64,000 nt of DNA from an uncultured Synechococcales cyanobacterium. GTDB lineage: Bacteria > Cyanobacteriota > Cyanobacteriia > Thermosynechococcales > Thermosynechococcaceae. Under the pieces are notes generated by a model. It did no database searches, was not told the DNA's origin, and worked only from the letters and a program-made list of their open reading frames with translations. Each line of letters begins with the position of its first letter. Within the stretch, counting starts at the first letter, position 1. The stretch is from positions 63,308 to 127,307 of the forward strand of contig CADCWO010000103.1 in NCBI GenBank assembly GCA_902806435.1. The letters run 5' to 3'. The position numbers and the translations under genes were made by a program. Shown here one piece after another: positions 43,711 through 53,093 of this stretch.

Positions 43711-44616
43711 GTGGAGGACGATAAAGCCTTTGGTTGGCACTCACGGGAAGGACTAGCCCTAATTGCCTTACTCACGGGTGCGGTTGGCATTGCTTTCGCA
43801 CCAATTTTTGTGCGCTTAAGCGAGGTTGGACCGATCTCTACGGCGTTGTACCGCCTTGCCTTTGCCCTACCACTCTTAGTCGGATGGATGCAGATAGAGG
43901 CACGGCGAACAGGCGTACACCCGCCTACGGGACTTCGCGATTATCTTCAACTTGCAACTGCTGGACTGTTTTTTGCTGCCGATCTTGCCGTCTGGCATTG
44001 GTCTATCGCGTTCACCTCTGTTGCCAATGCAACACTTTTAGCTAACTTTGCCCCCGTCTTTGTTGCTTGGGGAGGAAGGTTTTTCTTCGGCGATCGCTTC
44101 ACCAAAATTTTCCTACTGGGTATGGCAACCGCGCTTTTAGGTGCTCTTTTGCTGATGAGTGAGAGCTTAAGTCTCAGCCATCAGCACCTGTTTGGGGATG
44201 CTCTTGGCCTGTTGACAGCAGTATTCTACGCCGGATATATCCTCTCAGTATCTCGCCTCCGCCTGAGGTTTGCAACTGTCACTATTATGAGCTGGAGTAG
44301 CCTCGTCTCCTCCACTGTGCTGCTACCTGTAGCCCTGATGTCTGGGGAAAGCTTAATGGCCGAAACCGCCTATGGCTGGTCTATTCTGATTGCCTTGGCC
44401 CTGATTTCACAAGTTGTTAGCCAAAGCTTGATTGCCTATGCCTTAGCCCATCTACCGGCTGCTTTCTCCTCCTTGGGGTTGCTTCTACAACCAGCCGTTG
44501 CTGCGGTGCTAGCCTGGATTATTTTTAACGAAACCCTCAGCCCCTGGCAAGGGTTAGGAGGTTTAATCGTTCTAGCTGGCATCTTCCTGGCTCGGCTGGG
44601 TAGCGGGCGGGTTTAA
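43711..44616 (+). CDS. EamA/DMT family transporter
   Basis: A 301-residue carrier with ten hydrophobic segments in two EamA halves: ALIALLTGAVGIAFAPIFVR and GPISTALYRLAFALPLLVGW in the first, DALGLLTAVFYAGYILSVSR and AFSSLGLLLQPAVAAVLAWI in the second. The ending LGGLIVLAGIFLARLGS is typical. It probably exports amino acids or other small metabolites, but the substrate is unknown. The frame opens with a GTG; AAGGAGG lies 13 bases upstream, which is somewhat far but supports it. Confidence 0.88.
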   Translation: MEDDKAFGWHSREGLALIALLTGAVGIAFAPIFVRLSEVGPISTALYRLAFALPLLVGWMQIEARRTGVHPPTGLRDYLQLATAGLFFAADLAVWHWSIAFTSVANATLLANFAPVFVAWGGRFFFGDRFTKIFLLGMATALLGALLLMSESLSLSHQHLFGDALGLLTAVFYAGYILSVSRLRLRFATVTIMSWSSLVSSTVLLPVALMSGESLMAETAYGWSILIALALISQVVSQSLIAYALAHLPAAFSSLGLLLQPAVAAVLAWIIFNETLSPWQGLGGLIVLAGIFLARLGSGRV

Positions 44617-45033
44617 GAGTCGGCGAATCAATGCATTATTCAGTGATAGGGGGAACGGAGGAAGCAGCGTAATACGCTAGTACACTAAATGGCTGGTTCA
44701 ACGATTTATTTTGATTGGTTGAAGTTCTATGCAGCGGCTTATCACGTTGATTCATTGACCAGCTCAGCCGGCTCACCAGGGTAAAAGTCATTATCCAGGA
44801 GCTCCCTCATACTATAGAAGCACTTTAGGGGAAAGGTGAGACCAGAGACTGTTTCCCCAACAGCCGATGAATACCTTTTTGATAGGCTTTCGGGAGCGTT
44901 TCTGCTAAGTAGGATCTTAGACTGAGATTCTCTTCGAGAATTCAGAAATATCTAGATGTCGGATACGAATCGTTGCTAGCCAACTGCGGCTGTGCTGTTG
45001 CGGCTAGTAGTTGCATTTCAGTAAATGCTCAAT

Positions 45034-45150
45034 TACTAATGAGAGCAAGTTTGATGAACACTTTTTGCCACATGGTGTTTCCACGAAGCAACGTTCGAGA
45101 AAGTCTTTCAGGAAATTGAAGGTGTTAACTATACCCCGCTCTCAGTAGTA
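45034..45150. repeat. 117-base direct repeat, left copy
   Basis: It begins TACTAATGAGAGCAAGTTTG and ends CAGTAGTA. The right copy at 47060-47176 has the same length and differs at only three positions by my reading. It lies 88 bases before the SWIM gene. The preceding stretch from 44617 to 45033 shows no gene that I can support. Confidence 0.92.
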
Positions 45151-45237
45151 TGAATAGCTCGTCAAAAAAACCACAGTGGAAATATCTTGTGGTTGATATA
45201 TTGACTCATTAGCCCTAATGAGATCGCCCTTGCTCTG

Positions 45238-47049
45238 ATGTCTATTCCCTACTTGAGTGAATCTACTATCCGTCACCATGCTACGTCCCAATCCTGCCAA
45301 CGGGGTGAAGACTACTACCGACGGGGAGCTGTTGTTGATGTGTGCCAACGGGGAAACCAGTTTCAAGCCACTGTTGAAGGCAATGAAGTCGAACCTTACT
45401 GTGTACAGATCGCTTTTGATGCGGGCGGCATTATCCGGGTGAGCTGCACTTGTTCCTATGATTTTGAAGGTTGGTGCAAACACATTATTGCTACCGCATT
45501 GGTTTGTCTGCGACAGCCAGAGCGCATCAACCAGCGTCCATCCTTAAACCAACTGCTGGATCAACTCAACTTGGTTCAGATCCAACGCCTCCTGCAGGCT
45601 CTGGTGGAAGATCAACCTACCTTGATAAATCGGATCGATCACTTGGTCAGGCAGATGGCCCAACCCAAGCCACCCTCCACAGTCAAAATCAAGAGACAAA
45701 CAGCGGTCGATCCCAAACCCTATCGCTATCAGGCTCAGCGCTTGATGCGTGAAACCTTGCGTTACTGGGAAGAGGGAGAAGAATACGATCCGATTGATAA
45801 TGAACTGCCTAACCTGCTAGCGCCTGCCCAAGCCTATACGGAGCAGGGAGATGGCAACAGTGCACTGGTGATTCTAGAAGCCATCACTCAAGTGTCTGCC
45901 GAAGATTGGGAGGAGATTGCTGATTATGGAGGCGATGGAGATAGCTTGATTGAACTCCTCGATCCGATTTGGGCCGAAGCGATTTTGAGCGCGGAATTTC
46001 AATCTGGGGAACAGAGGGATATCCAGGTCAATCTGGAAGACTGGCAAGACCGATTGGGAGGGTGTTTTGAACTGAGTGCTGCTGCATTGCGGCAGGGATG
46101 GGACGATCCATTGCTGGTGGCCGTGTTGCAGGGGGAATGTGTGAACCTATGGGATGATGGTCGTCCAGACTATGCTAACCAACTCGTCCAAGTGCGGTTA
46201 CGTGTTCTGGAACGTCAAGGTCGGCAGGAAGAATACCTGAACCTTGCCCATGCCGAAGGTCAGGTTCAGGAGTACTTGACGATGCTAATCCAACTGGGGC
46301 GAATTGCTGATGTTATGGCAGCCTGCAGGCAGCTCACTTGCGCCAAACAAGCTCTAGAAGTCGCAAAGGCACTCCGGGGGCAGGGGGCTTTAACCGAAGC
46401 ATTAGCGATCGCCCAGCAGGGATTGACCCTGCCGGAAGCGGAATGTTGGCAGCCGCGCTGGTACACGATTGACCAGTTTGAAACCCTTGGTTTTGGTCGC
46501 TATCAACTTGCAGACTGGACGAGTGAGCTAGCAGAAGGATTGGGTAATCAGTCTGTGGCACTATCCTCGCGAATTGAGGCTTTCAAAGCCCGTCCCTCCT
46601 TTCGGGACTACCAAAAGGTAGAGGCGCTGGCTGGAGAGCACTGGTCTACTCTGAAGTCAGAGTTGCTCCAGAATCTACACCAGCGAGACAATTGGAGTGT
46701 AGCCGAGGCAAAGGTAGCTGTCTTTCTTCACGAAGGATTGATTGACAATGCGATCACGGCGGTTGAACCCTACGGGAGCCGTCAAATCGTTCAGCAAGTT
46801 ATGGAGGCTGCCATTCCCCACCGACCGGAATGGGTAATTAAAAAGGCGCGTCGCCGAGCGGAAGAAATTATGGATCGGGGTAAATCGGAGGCTTATCAGG
46901 AAGCCGTGAATTGGTTACGCAAGGCGCGGGAAGCTTATCTTCAGAATGGCCAGCAAACTGAGTGGCAGTGCTATCGTGCTCAGTTGATGACCAGCCATGC
47001 TCGAAAATACAAACTGATGGGATTACTCAAACAACGAGATTTAGAATAG
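45238..47049 (+). CDS. SWIM zinc-finger protein
   Basis: A 603-residue soluble protein. The SWIM motif is CTCSYDFEGWCKH: cysteines 70, 72 and 80 and histidine 82, the CxCxnCxH pattern. The rest is helical and repeat-like (for example RLRVLERQGRQEEYLNLAHA and LEVAKALRGQGALTEALAIA), resembling a TPR-type solenoid. Such proteins are found in many bacteria; the domain is thought to bind DNA or proteins, but no function is established for this form. No helicase or nuclease partner is adjacent. The gene sits between two 117-base direct repeats, which makes it look like a unit gained or duplicated as a block. Confidence 0.88.
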   Translation: MSIPYLSESTIRHHATSQSCQRGEDYYRRGAVVDVCQRGNQFQATVEGNEVEPYCVQIAFDAGGIIRVSCTCSYDFEGWCKHIIATALVCLRQPERINQRPSLNQLLDQLNLVQIQRLLQALVEDQPTLINRIDHLVRQMAQPKPPSTVKIKRQTAVDPKPYRYQAQRLMRETLRYWEEGEEYDPIDNELPNLLAPAQAYTEQGDGNSALVILEAITQVSAEDWEEIADYGGDGDSLIELLDPIWAEAILSAEFQSGEQRDIQVNLEDWQDRLGGCFELSAAALRQGWDDPLLVAVLQGECVNLWDDGRPDYANQLVQVRLRVLERQGRQEEYLNLAHAEGQVQEYLTMLIQLGRIADVMAACRQLTCAKQALEVAKALRGQGALTEALAIAQQGLTLPEAECWQPRWYTIDQFETLGFGRYQLADWTSELAEGLGNQSVALSSRIEAFKARPSFRDYQKVEALAGEHWSTLKSELLQNLHQRDNWSVAEAKVAVFLHEGLIDNAITAVEPYGSRQIVQQVMEAAIPHRPEWVIKKARRRAEEIMDRGKSEAYQEAVNWLRKAREAYLQNGQQTEWQCYRAQLMTSHARKYKLMGLLKQRDLE

Positions 47050-47059
47050 TACTCTGAAA

Positions 47060-47176
47060 TACTAATGAGAGCAAGTTTGATGAACACTTTTTGCCACATG
47101 GTGTTTCCATGAAGCAACCTTCGAGAAAGTCTTTCAGGAAATTGAAGGTGTTAACTATACCCCGCTCCCAGTAGTA
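47060..47176. repeat. 117-base direct repeat, right copy
   Basis: It starts 11 bases after the SWIM stop. Relative to the left copy there is T for C in CCATGAAG, C for G in CAACCTTC and C for T in GCTCCCAG. Neither copy encodes more than a chance 26-codon frame, and no inverted ends were seen. Confidence 0.92.
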
Positions 47177-47476
47177 GCATGCTCAAATGGTTTTGCGCTC
47201 CTGGTGTTGCTGCTTCCCTAAGAATTCAATCTCTTCAATTGATTCTGTAAGTCAAATCGGTTCCGCTGGTGTTTCCGGAGTAAAGCTGCTTGCTCCCACA
47301 CGTCCAGGTACAGAGATCTGTTTTGTCGAGGCTGACTGCGGATATCGCTTTTCCTGGGTTCGGTCCCGCCACGGGTATGAACCCAACCTCAATTTCTCCG
47401 ATGGTAGAAGCGCTCCCCTTTAATCAGGGGTGAGAAGAGTTGCTTGTATTCTGGGTGTAAAAAATTCACTTAGATG
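47177..47476. other. 300-base stretch without a supported gene
   Basis: A 78-codon plus-strand frame (47187-47423) crosses it, but it is cysteine-rich and irregular and I do not believe it. A small hairpin CCCCT-TTAATC-AGGGG lies at 47415-47430, close to the end of rpiA. It could act as a terminator for the minus-strand rpiA transcript, but a T-run is missing. Confidence 0.35.
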
Positions 47477-48187
47477 TCACATTTGGCGCACTTTAGGCTG
47501 CTCATTCTCAATTTCACCCACCAGCACCAGATCCGCCAGCCCGACAAATAACCCATTTTCCAGAACGCCCGGAATGTTGTTCAGTGTTTTTTCTAGCTCT
47601 GCCGGGTTATCAATCGCTTCAAACTTGACATCCAAAACCATATTGCCCTGGTCGGTAATCACCGGGCCATCCTTCTTCACGCCCATCCGCAGTTCCGGTT
47701 GACCGCCCAACTTTTGCACCGCTCGGGTCACAGGAGCGATCGCCATTGGTAGTACTTCCACCGGCACTGCAAAGGTAGAGCCTAAGCGGTCCACTATTTT
47801 AGAGCTATCTACAACCACAATAAATTGAGCAGCTAAGGAATCTACTACCTTCTCTCGGGTATGAGCGGCCCCGCCACCTTTAATCAAGTTGTGTTGCGGA
47901 TCGACTTCATCAGCGCCATCGATCGCAATATCGATGTGGTCAATCTCATCCAGTGTGGTTAAGGGAATGCCATATTGCTTCGCCAGCACCGAGGCCTGAA
48001 ACGAGGTAGGCACACCTTTAATATCTTTTAGCTCCCCTGACTTGAGGCGATCGCCTAAAAACTGAATTGCATAAGCTGTTGTAGACCCCGTGCCCAACCC
48101 GACAATTGAACCTGACTGCACTCGCTCCGCTGCTGCCTTGCCGACTTGCTGCTTCATCAGCTTGACGGGATCATCGCCTGTGGTCAT
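47477..48187 (-). CDS. rpiA: Ribose-5-phosphate isomerase A
   Basis: A 236-residue enzyme interconverting ribose-5-phosphate and ribulose-5-phosphate in the pentose phosphate and Calvin cycles. [20 protein letters not shown] near residues 30-49, [15 protein letters not shown] and [20 protein letters not shown] are the conserved substrate-binding and catalytic segments (DGADEVD and KGGGAA). The length is normal. It stands alone, with about 100 bases before the methyltransferase gene on the same strand. Confidence 0.97.
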   Translation of the reverse strand: MTTGDDPVKLMKQQVGKAAAERVQSGSIVGLGTGSTTAYAIQFLGDRLKSGELKDIKGVPTSFQASVLAKQYGIPLTTLDEIDHIDIAIDGADEVDPQHNLIKGGGAAHTREKVVDSLAAQFIVVVDSSKIVDRLGSTFAVPVEVLPMAIAPVTRAVQKLGGQPELRMGVKKDGPVITDQGNMVLDVKFEAIDNPAELEKTLNNIPGVLENGLFVGLADLVLVGEIENEQPKVRQM

Positions 48188-48289
48188 TTCGAAAACTCCT
48201 GCGTGACTGGTTGAGAGAGGACGGGAAACTCTGACAATTCACGATAGAACTGCGTGAATTGCCTATGCGTTATGTACCCAGTATTAAGA

Positions 48290-49510
48290 TTACCGCAACC
48301 CTGGTGACAGACCCTTGAGTGGATAAGCTTTTTCTAGCCCCTTCACTTGGATCAACACCCCAAAACCACCTAGACCCATCGGGTTAATTAATAAATGCAG
48401 TGCCTCCCGGCGACGCATCGTGTCGGAGAGGGTCAAGCCACTATTGCCCAAGTTATTGGCGGCCAAGCGATCGCCCAATCCCAATGCCATTAGAAATAAT
48501 GCTTGCTGCGTAAACCCTAGGGTTTTCATTCCGCACAGCGTACCCTGGCGTTCTAGGGCCGTAAAGTCCACATGGGCCGTTAGATCCTGCTGTCCAATAT
48601 GACTATAAGGATCATAGTTAATACTGTGGCGGTAGTGACATTGCAATGTTCCATCTCGCCGCGCTGGACTGTAGTACTGAGCAGTAGTATAGCCGTAGTC
48701 AATCGTCAGGAGGTAGCCGCGTTTGAGGCGCGTGGCAATCGCACCCATCCAGTCTAAGGCGACCAAATTGACTTCCGTGCGATAACCGTCTGGGTAGGTA
48801 TTGGAGGTTAAGTCTACTTCAACCAAATCAAAGTATTCTCCTAGCCTAGGCGTAGAGGGTTCAGCCATCACCTCTTGAAAGGAAGAGGGAGTGGGAGATT
48901 TCTCGGGTGCTGTAACGTAAATTTCTTGTAGTTGACCGTTGGCGATCGCCACCCGATGCACGGGAAAGGCATCGACCAATTCATTAGAAAAGCAACACCC
49001 GACAATTGAATCCGGCTCAATCTTCTCTAAGCTCTGCCAGCGCAGGCGTTCCCACTTTTTAGCAAACTCTTGTAACCGTTGTTGCTGTTCTGTAATCAGG
49101 GCTGTTGCTTTCTCAACAATGATGTACTCTAGTGCCTCAAAAAATTCTGGATGTTGGAGCTGCACATAGCGGAGTAAATCTGCGGCAATAATCCCCTGGC
49201 CTGCTCCCATCTCAACCAACGTAAAGGAACTGGGTCGCTCCATCACCTGCCACATCTCGACAAACTGCTCTGCCAACAACTCAGCAAAATCACGACCAAG
49301 ATGCGGTGAAGTAAAGAAGTCGCCAGCCGCCCCAATTTTTGCAACATTCGTGGCGTAATACCCCTGCTGCGGGTCATATAACACCAAGTCCATGTACTCA
49401 GCAAAGGAGATTCGCTGGTAAGGACTTGCTGTAATTCTTTGGCCAATTAGATGACGTAGAATTTGGTTGCTGTTATTGGTATCTAGCTGCTGGGCTGCCA
49501 TATCCACCAC
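48290..49510 (-). CDS. MidA/NDUFAF7 family class I SAM methyltransferase
   Basis: A 406-residue protein of the DUF185 (MidA, NDUFAF7) family. Typical segments are ISFAEYMDLVLYDPQQGYYA, DFFTSPHLGRDFAELLAEQ, LVEMGAGQGIIAADLLRY (SAM binding, about residue 100), and FSNELVDAFPVHRV. In mitochondria the homologue methylates an arginine of the complex I subunit NDUFS2; cyanobacteria have a related NDH-1 complex, so a similar role is an attractive inference. The frame opens at ATG 49510 or four residues later. No related genes are adjacent. Confidence 0.9.
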   Translation of the reverse strand: MVDMAAQQLDTNNSNQILRHLIGQRITASPYQRISFAEYMDLVLYDPQQGYYATNVAKIGAAGDFFTSPHLGRDFAELLAEQFVEMWQVMERPSSFTLVEMGAGQGIIAADLLRYVQLQHPEFFEALEYIIVEKATALITEQQQRLQEFAKKWERLRWQSLEKIEPDSIVGCCFSNELVDAFPVHRVAIANGQLQEIYVTAPEKSPTPSSFQEVMAEPSTPRLGEYFDLVEVDLTSNTYPDGYRTEVNLVALDWMGAIATRLKRGYLLTIDYGYTTAQYYSPARRDGTLQCHYRHSINYDPYSHIGQQDLTAHVDFTALERQGTLCGMKTLGFTQQALFLMALGLGDRLAANNLGNSGLTLSDTMRRREALHLLINPMGLGGFGVLIQVKGLEKAYPLKGLSPGLR

Positions 49511-49574
49511 GCTAAGGGTTCTCTCACTTATGCTATCTAGATCAGGCAGCCGGATTAAGCTGTAGGTGAAGGGT

Positions 49575-49721
49575 GTGATCGCGCAACTAAATTATTCCAA
49601 TAGCAGTCAAGAATTGGCAGTTGGTTCAAGGGCGGGTGATGATCGAGCCTGGCACTGGTTAGCTAAGCATCTTTGGATTCTGTGGCAACGGTATCAAAAT
49701 CGTCAGCTCAATCGCTTATGA
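49575..49721 (+). CDS. Possible 48-residue protein
   Basis: A GTG at 49575 starts a 48-codon frame with a tryptophan-rich C-terminal half (RAWHWLAKHLWILWQRYQNR). AGGTGAAGG, a fair Shine-Dalgarno sequence, lies just upstream. The segment looks like an amphipathic helix. I do not recognise it and it is shorter than most annotation cut-offs. The rest of the gap between 49511 and 49903 shows nothing. Confidence 0.35.
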   Translation: MIAQLNYSNSSQELAVGSRAGDDRAWHWLAKHLWILWQRYQNRQLNRL

Positions 49722-49903
49722 GGATTTGACTTGATTGCCAGACTTATAGCGATGAGTTGGCTCTGGCTTGCTGACTTGCAAGAATTCTAAGGAAGTTGCT
49801 GTAGCGGCCCAAGCATTTAAAGCTCTAAGCCTTGAGGTTACATCCCTCCCACCTCAGATCGGCAGTATGCTCATAGTAGAGCCTCAGCAATTACCTTGAA
49901 CTG

Positions 49904-51379
49904 ATGACATCAATCACCACGCAGCAAATCCACGGCACACCGAAGATTGTGCTCAAACAATTTGAAGCAATTGTTGGTAAAAGCGGTGTACTCTCGACGC
50001 CAGAAGAGTTAATTGTCTTTGAATGTGATGGTTTAGCCAGCTACCGTAACCCTCCGGCTCTGGTGGTTTTTCCTAAAACAACGACTGAGGTTTCAGAGAT
50101 TATTAAAGTCTGCGATCGCGAAGGTATACCATTTGTCGCCCGTGGCTCAGGGACTGGCTTATCTGGTGGCGCTTTGCCAACCGATGGTTGCGTTTTAATT
50201 GTCACCTCAAGAATGCAGCAAATCCTTGAGGTCGATCTAGATAATCAGCGTATGGTGGTACAGCCAGGGGTGATCAACACTTGGGTGACCCAAGCTGTGA
50301 GTCAAGCTGGCTTCTACTATGCCCCAGATCCCTCCAGCCAGACTGTTTGTTCGCTTGGCGGGAATGTGGCTGAGAACTCCGGTGGCGTGCACTGCCTTAA
50401 GTATGGGGTGACGGCGAACCATGTGCTTGGCCTTAAACTGGTTTTGCCAGATGGATCAATTGTTGATACTGGGGACAAAATTCCAGAAACCCCGGGCTAC
50501 GACTTGACTGGGCTATTTGTTGGCTCAGAGGGGACACTGGGTATTGCCACTGAGATTACCCTGCGGATTCTTCACTCTCCAGAAGCAATCCAAGTCTTGT
50601 TAGCTGACTTCACCAATATTGAAGCAGCGGGTGCGACAGTGTCTGACATTATCAGTGCTGGTATCATTCCGGCTGGCATGGAAATCATGGACAACCTCAG
50701 CATCAATGCTGTGGAAGATGCGGTTGGCACCAACTGCTACCCGCGAGATGCCGGAGCGATTTTGCTGATTGAATTAGATGGCTTAGCTGTAGAAGTATCA
50801 GCTTGTAGTCAACAGGTGGAAGCAATCTGCTTCCGCAATGGAGCACGTAACATCACGGCTGCAACTGATCCAGAAGCACGGCTGAAGTTGTGGAAGGGGC
50901 GCAAGGCAGCTTTTGCCGCCGCCGGCAAGCTTAGCCCCGATTATTTTGTTCAAGATGGTGTGATTCCCCGCACCCAACTTCCCTTAGTCCTGGCAGAAGT
51001 AGAAGCTTTAAGCCAGAAGTATGGCTATCAAATTGCCAACGTGTTTCACGCCGGAGATGGCAATTTACATCCTTTAATTCTCTACGACAATGCTGTGCCT
51101 GGCGCTCTGGCAAAAGTGGAAGAGCTAGGGGGTGAAATCTTAAAGCTCTGCGTGCGAGTTGGAGGAAGCATTTCTGGGGAGCACGGGATTGGGGCGGATA
51201 AGCGCTGTTTTATGCCGGACATGTTCACTGCTGCTGATTTAGAGACTATGCAGTGGGTGCGTCACGCTTTTAATCCTAAAGAGCTGGCAAATCCTGGCAA
51301 GATCTTTCCCACCCCGCGCACCTGCGGGGAAGCTGCTCATGCCCATAGCCCAGCATTTGAGCATATCGAGCAATTTTAA
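49904..51379 (+). CDS. glcD: Glycolate dehydrogenase/oxidase subunit GlcD
   Basis: A 491-residue FAD-linked oxidoreductase. The FAD (PCMH-type) domain is visible: ALVVFPKTTTEVSEIIKVCD, VARGSGTGLSGGALPTDGCV, and GGNVAENSGGVHCLKYGVTA. The C-terminal domain has VFHAGDGNLHPLI (metal and substrate histidines) and GGSISGEHGIGADK, characteristic of the GlcD branch. Cyanobacteria use it in photorespiration to turn 2-phosphoglycolate-derived glycolate into glyoxylate; D-lactate is also possible. The GlcE and GlcF subunits are not in this window. Convergent with the unknown gene at 51387, seven bases apart. Confidence 0.94.
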   Translation: MTSITTQQIHGTPKIVLKQFEAIVGKSGVLSTPEELIVFECDGLASYRNPPALVVFPKTTTEVSEIIKVCDREGIPFVARGSGTGLSGGALPTDGCVLIVTSRMQQILEVDLDNQRMVVQPGVINTWVTQAVSQAGFYYAPDPSSQTVCSLGGNVAENSGGVHCLKYGVTANHVLGLKLVLPDGSIVDTGDKIPETPGYDLTGLFVGSEGTLGIATEITLRILHSPEAIQVLLADFTNIEAAGATVSDIISAGIIPAGMEIMDNLSINAVEDAVGTNCYPRDAGAILLIELDGLAVEVSACSQQVEAICFRNGARNITAATDPEARLKLWKGRKAAFAAAGKLSPDYFVQDGVIPRTQLPLVLAEVEALSQKYGYQIANVFHAGDGNLHPLILYDNAVPGALAKVEELGGEILKLCVRVGGSISGEHGIGADKRCFMPDMFTAADLETMQWVRHAFNPKELANPGKIFPTPRTCGEAAHAHSPAFEHIEQF

Positions 51380-51386
51380 GCCCTAC

Positions 51387-51968
51387 TTACTCCCCACCAG
51401 ATGGGTTTACCTGTGGCCATAGCTCCTGTAGCCGCCGCTGCCAGGCAGCTAACACTGCTTCACGATCAGCTGTTCCTTGCTCTAAGTCACCGAGTAGTCC
51501 TTCCTGGTAAAAACGGTCAAGAGTTTGCAATGTAGCTTCTAAGGATTGGCCCTGCGCCTTCGCCACCTGAACAATTTGGCGGACACGCTGCTCAACTAAC
51601 CCGTCAAAGAACTTATTTAGCCCCGCTTGGCGCAGTGCCAGTAGTTGTGCCAACGCTGCGGAGAAATCAGGTACGGTTAGACTTTCTAAGCTATGCTGAA
51701 AAACGCCCCACAACGCACCTTCGTACAGTGCATAACGCGCTTCTTGGGTGTAATCAAAGTTGGCTGCTAAAATTTGCTCTATAAATGGCTGCGCCTCTTG
51801 AAATGGCGCGATCGGCACTAAGGTTCTTACCCAGGAACGATCCTCAGAAAGCAGAACAAGTAGCCGGCAATCCGGCGTTTCCACCTGCCAAGACTCCGGT
51901 GGTAGCACTTGCACCTCAGAGGAGTTAAAGAGTTCAATCAAGGTATTTGTAATATCTTCGGGTGTCAT
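51387..51968 (-). CDS. Conserved-looking protein of unknown function
   Basis: A 193-residue soluble protein. The N-terminal half alternates strands and helices (WQVETPDCRLLVLLSEDRSW, VRTLVPIAPFQEAQPFIEQI), a pattern like type III secretion chaperone folds, and the C-terminal half is helical (QRVRQIVQVAKAQGQSLEAT). The frame has no oddities, and similar proteins are familiar from cyanobacterial genomes, but I cannot name a family. The chaperone resemblance is structural guesswork. Divergent from the SirB1 gene, with about 140 bases between them. Confidence 0.6.
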   Translation of the reverse strand: MTPEDITNTLIELFNSSEVQVLPPESWQVETPDCRLLVLLSEDRSWVRTLVPIAPFQEAQPFIEQILAANFDYTQEARYALYEGALWGVFQHSLESLTVPDFSAALAQLLALRQAGLNKFFDGLVEQRVRQIVQVAKAQGQSLEATLQTLDRFYQEGLLGDLEQGTADREAVLAAWQRRLQELWPQVNPSGGE

Positions 51969-52105
51969 AATTTATGAGGCATCTAAGCCTATCCCGGTTT
52001 TTAGGAGTAACAATAAGACCAGCCTTAGCAAGGAGAAGTTTAGCAAACATGCTCCTTGGCAAACTTAGACCGCTAGACGGATCTAGAGTGTGTTAGAAGA
52101 TCAAT

Positions 52106-52930
52106 ATGGACTTTTCCCTTGCCCGTCAACGCTTCTACCAAGCTGTTCGTCAACCTGAAGCTGAGATTAATCTAGCAGCGGTTGCCCTCTATATCGCTCA
52201 AGAAGAGTACCCGGATTTAGAAGTAGACAGTTATCTGAATGCTCTTGATACAATGGCTGCTGAAGTTCAGGAGCGATTGCCAGCCGAAGCCTATCCTCTG
52301 CGGATCATTGGGGCAATCAACCAGTACCTTTACCAAGATTTAGGGTTTGCCGGCAACACAGTCGATTACTATAACCCCCGCAATAGCTTTTTGAATGAGG
52401 TAATTGAGCGACGCATAGGTATTCCGATTACCTTGTCACTGGTCTACCTGGAGATTGCCCAACGCATTGATTTCCCCATGGTTGGGGTTGGCATGCCAGG
52501 CCATCTCTTAATTCGTCCTACCCAAGGAGAAATGGCGGTCTATATTGATGCCTTCGAGAAAGGTGAGATTCTATTTAGTCAAGACTGCCAAGACCGACTG
52601 GCTCAGCTTTATGGTCACCCGATGGAGATGCTACCGCAATTCATTCAACCCGTGAGTTCCCACCAGTTCCTAGTCAGGCTACTGACAAACCTGAAGCATA
52701 TCTACTTAAGTCAGAGCCAGTGGTCAAAGAGTCTAGCTGCAGTTGAGCGGATTCTGATAATTGATCCAAATGCAGTTGGGGAACTACGCGATCGCGGTAT
52801 TCTCTACTATCAATTAGGCCGTTGGCCAGAAGCTTGCCAAGATCTTGAGACCTATCTTGCCCATCGCCCTGCACTAGAGGATATTGGCCCTATTCGCCAA
52901 TTGCTCAACCGGATGGGTAGAAAAGTTTAA
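52106..52930 (+). CDS. SirB1/transglutaminase-like family protein with TPR tail
   Basis: A 274-residue protein. The N-terminal SirB1 domain includes YYNPRNSFLNEVIERRIGIP and ITLSLVYLEIAQRIDFPMVG, then VGMPGHLLIRPTQGE and IYIDAFEKGEILF. The C-terminal 90 residues form two TPR-like repeats (WSKSLAAVERILIIDPNAVG and ELRDRGILYYQLGRWPEACQ). Members are usually not active transglutaminases and their molecular function is not settled; in some bacteria they are linked to regulation. A soluble cytosolic protein with a full-length domain order. Confidence 0.87.
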   Translation: MDFSLARQRFYQAVRQPEAEINLAAVALYIAQEEYPDLEVDSYLNALDTMAAEVQERLPAEAYPLRIIGAINQYLYQDLGFAGNTVDYYNPRNSFLNEVIERRIGIPITLSLVYLEIAQRIDFPMVGVGMPGHLLIRPTQGEMAVYIDAFEKGEILFSQDCQDRLAQLYGHPMEMLPQFIQPVSSHQFLVRLLTNLKHIYLSQSQWSKSLAAVERILIIDPNAVGELRDRGILYYQLGRWPEACQDLETYLAHRPALEDIGPIRQLLNRMGRKV

Positions 52931-53093
52931 TCCGCAGTAGCAGTGATGGTTGAAGGTCCGAATCACAGTAACTCTGAATGGCTAGTTCAAGATCCCCAGC
53001 TCTGAGGCAGCCTGCGTCTCTCAGCATCAATTTACCAACGCTAGAAATCTAGGCACATTCAATCTGAGGATTAAGCTAAAAAACTAGCAGCAC

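Noticed and set aside
47187-47423. 78-codon plus-strand frame after the right direct repeat
   Set aside because: It has irregular composition with a run of cysteines at the start, no ribosome binding site and no recognisable motif.
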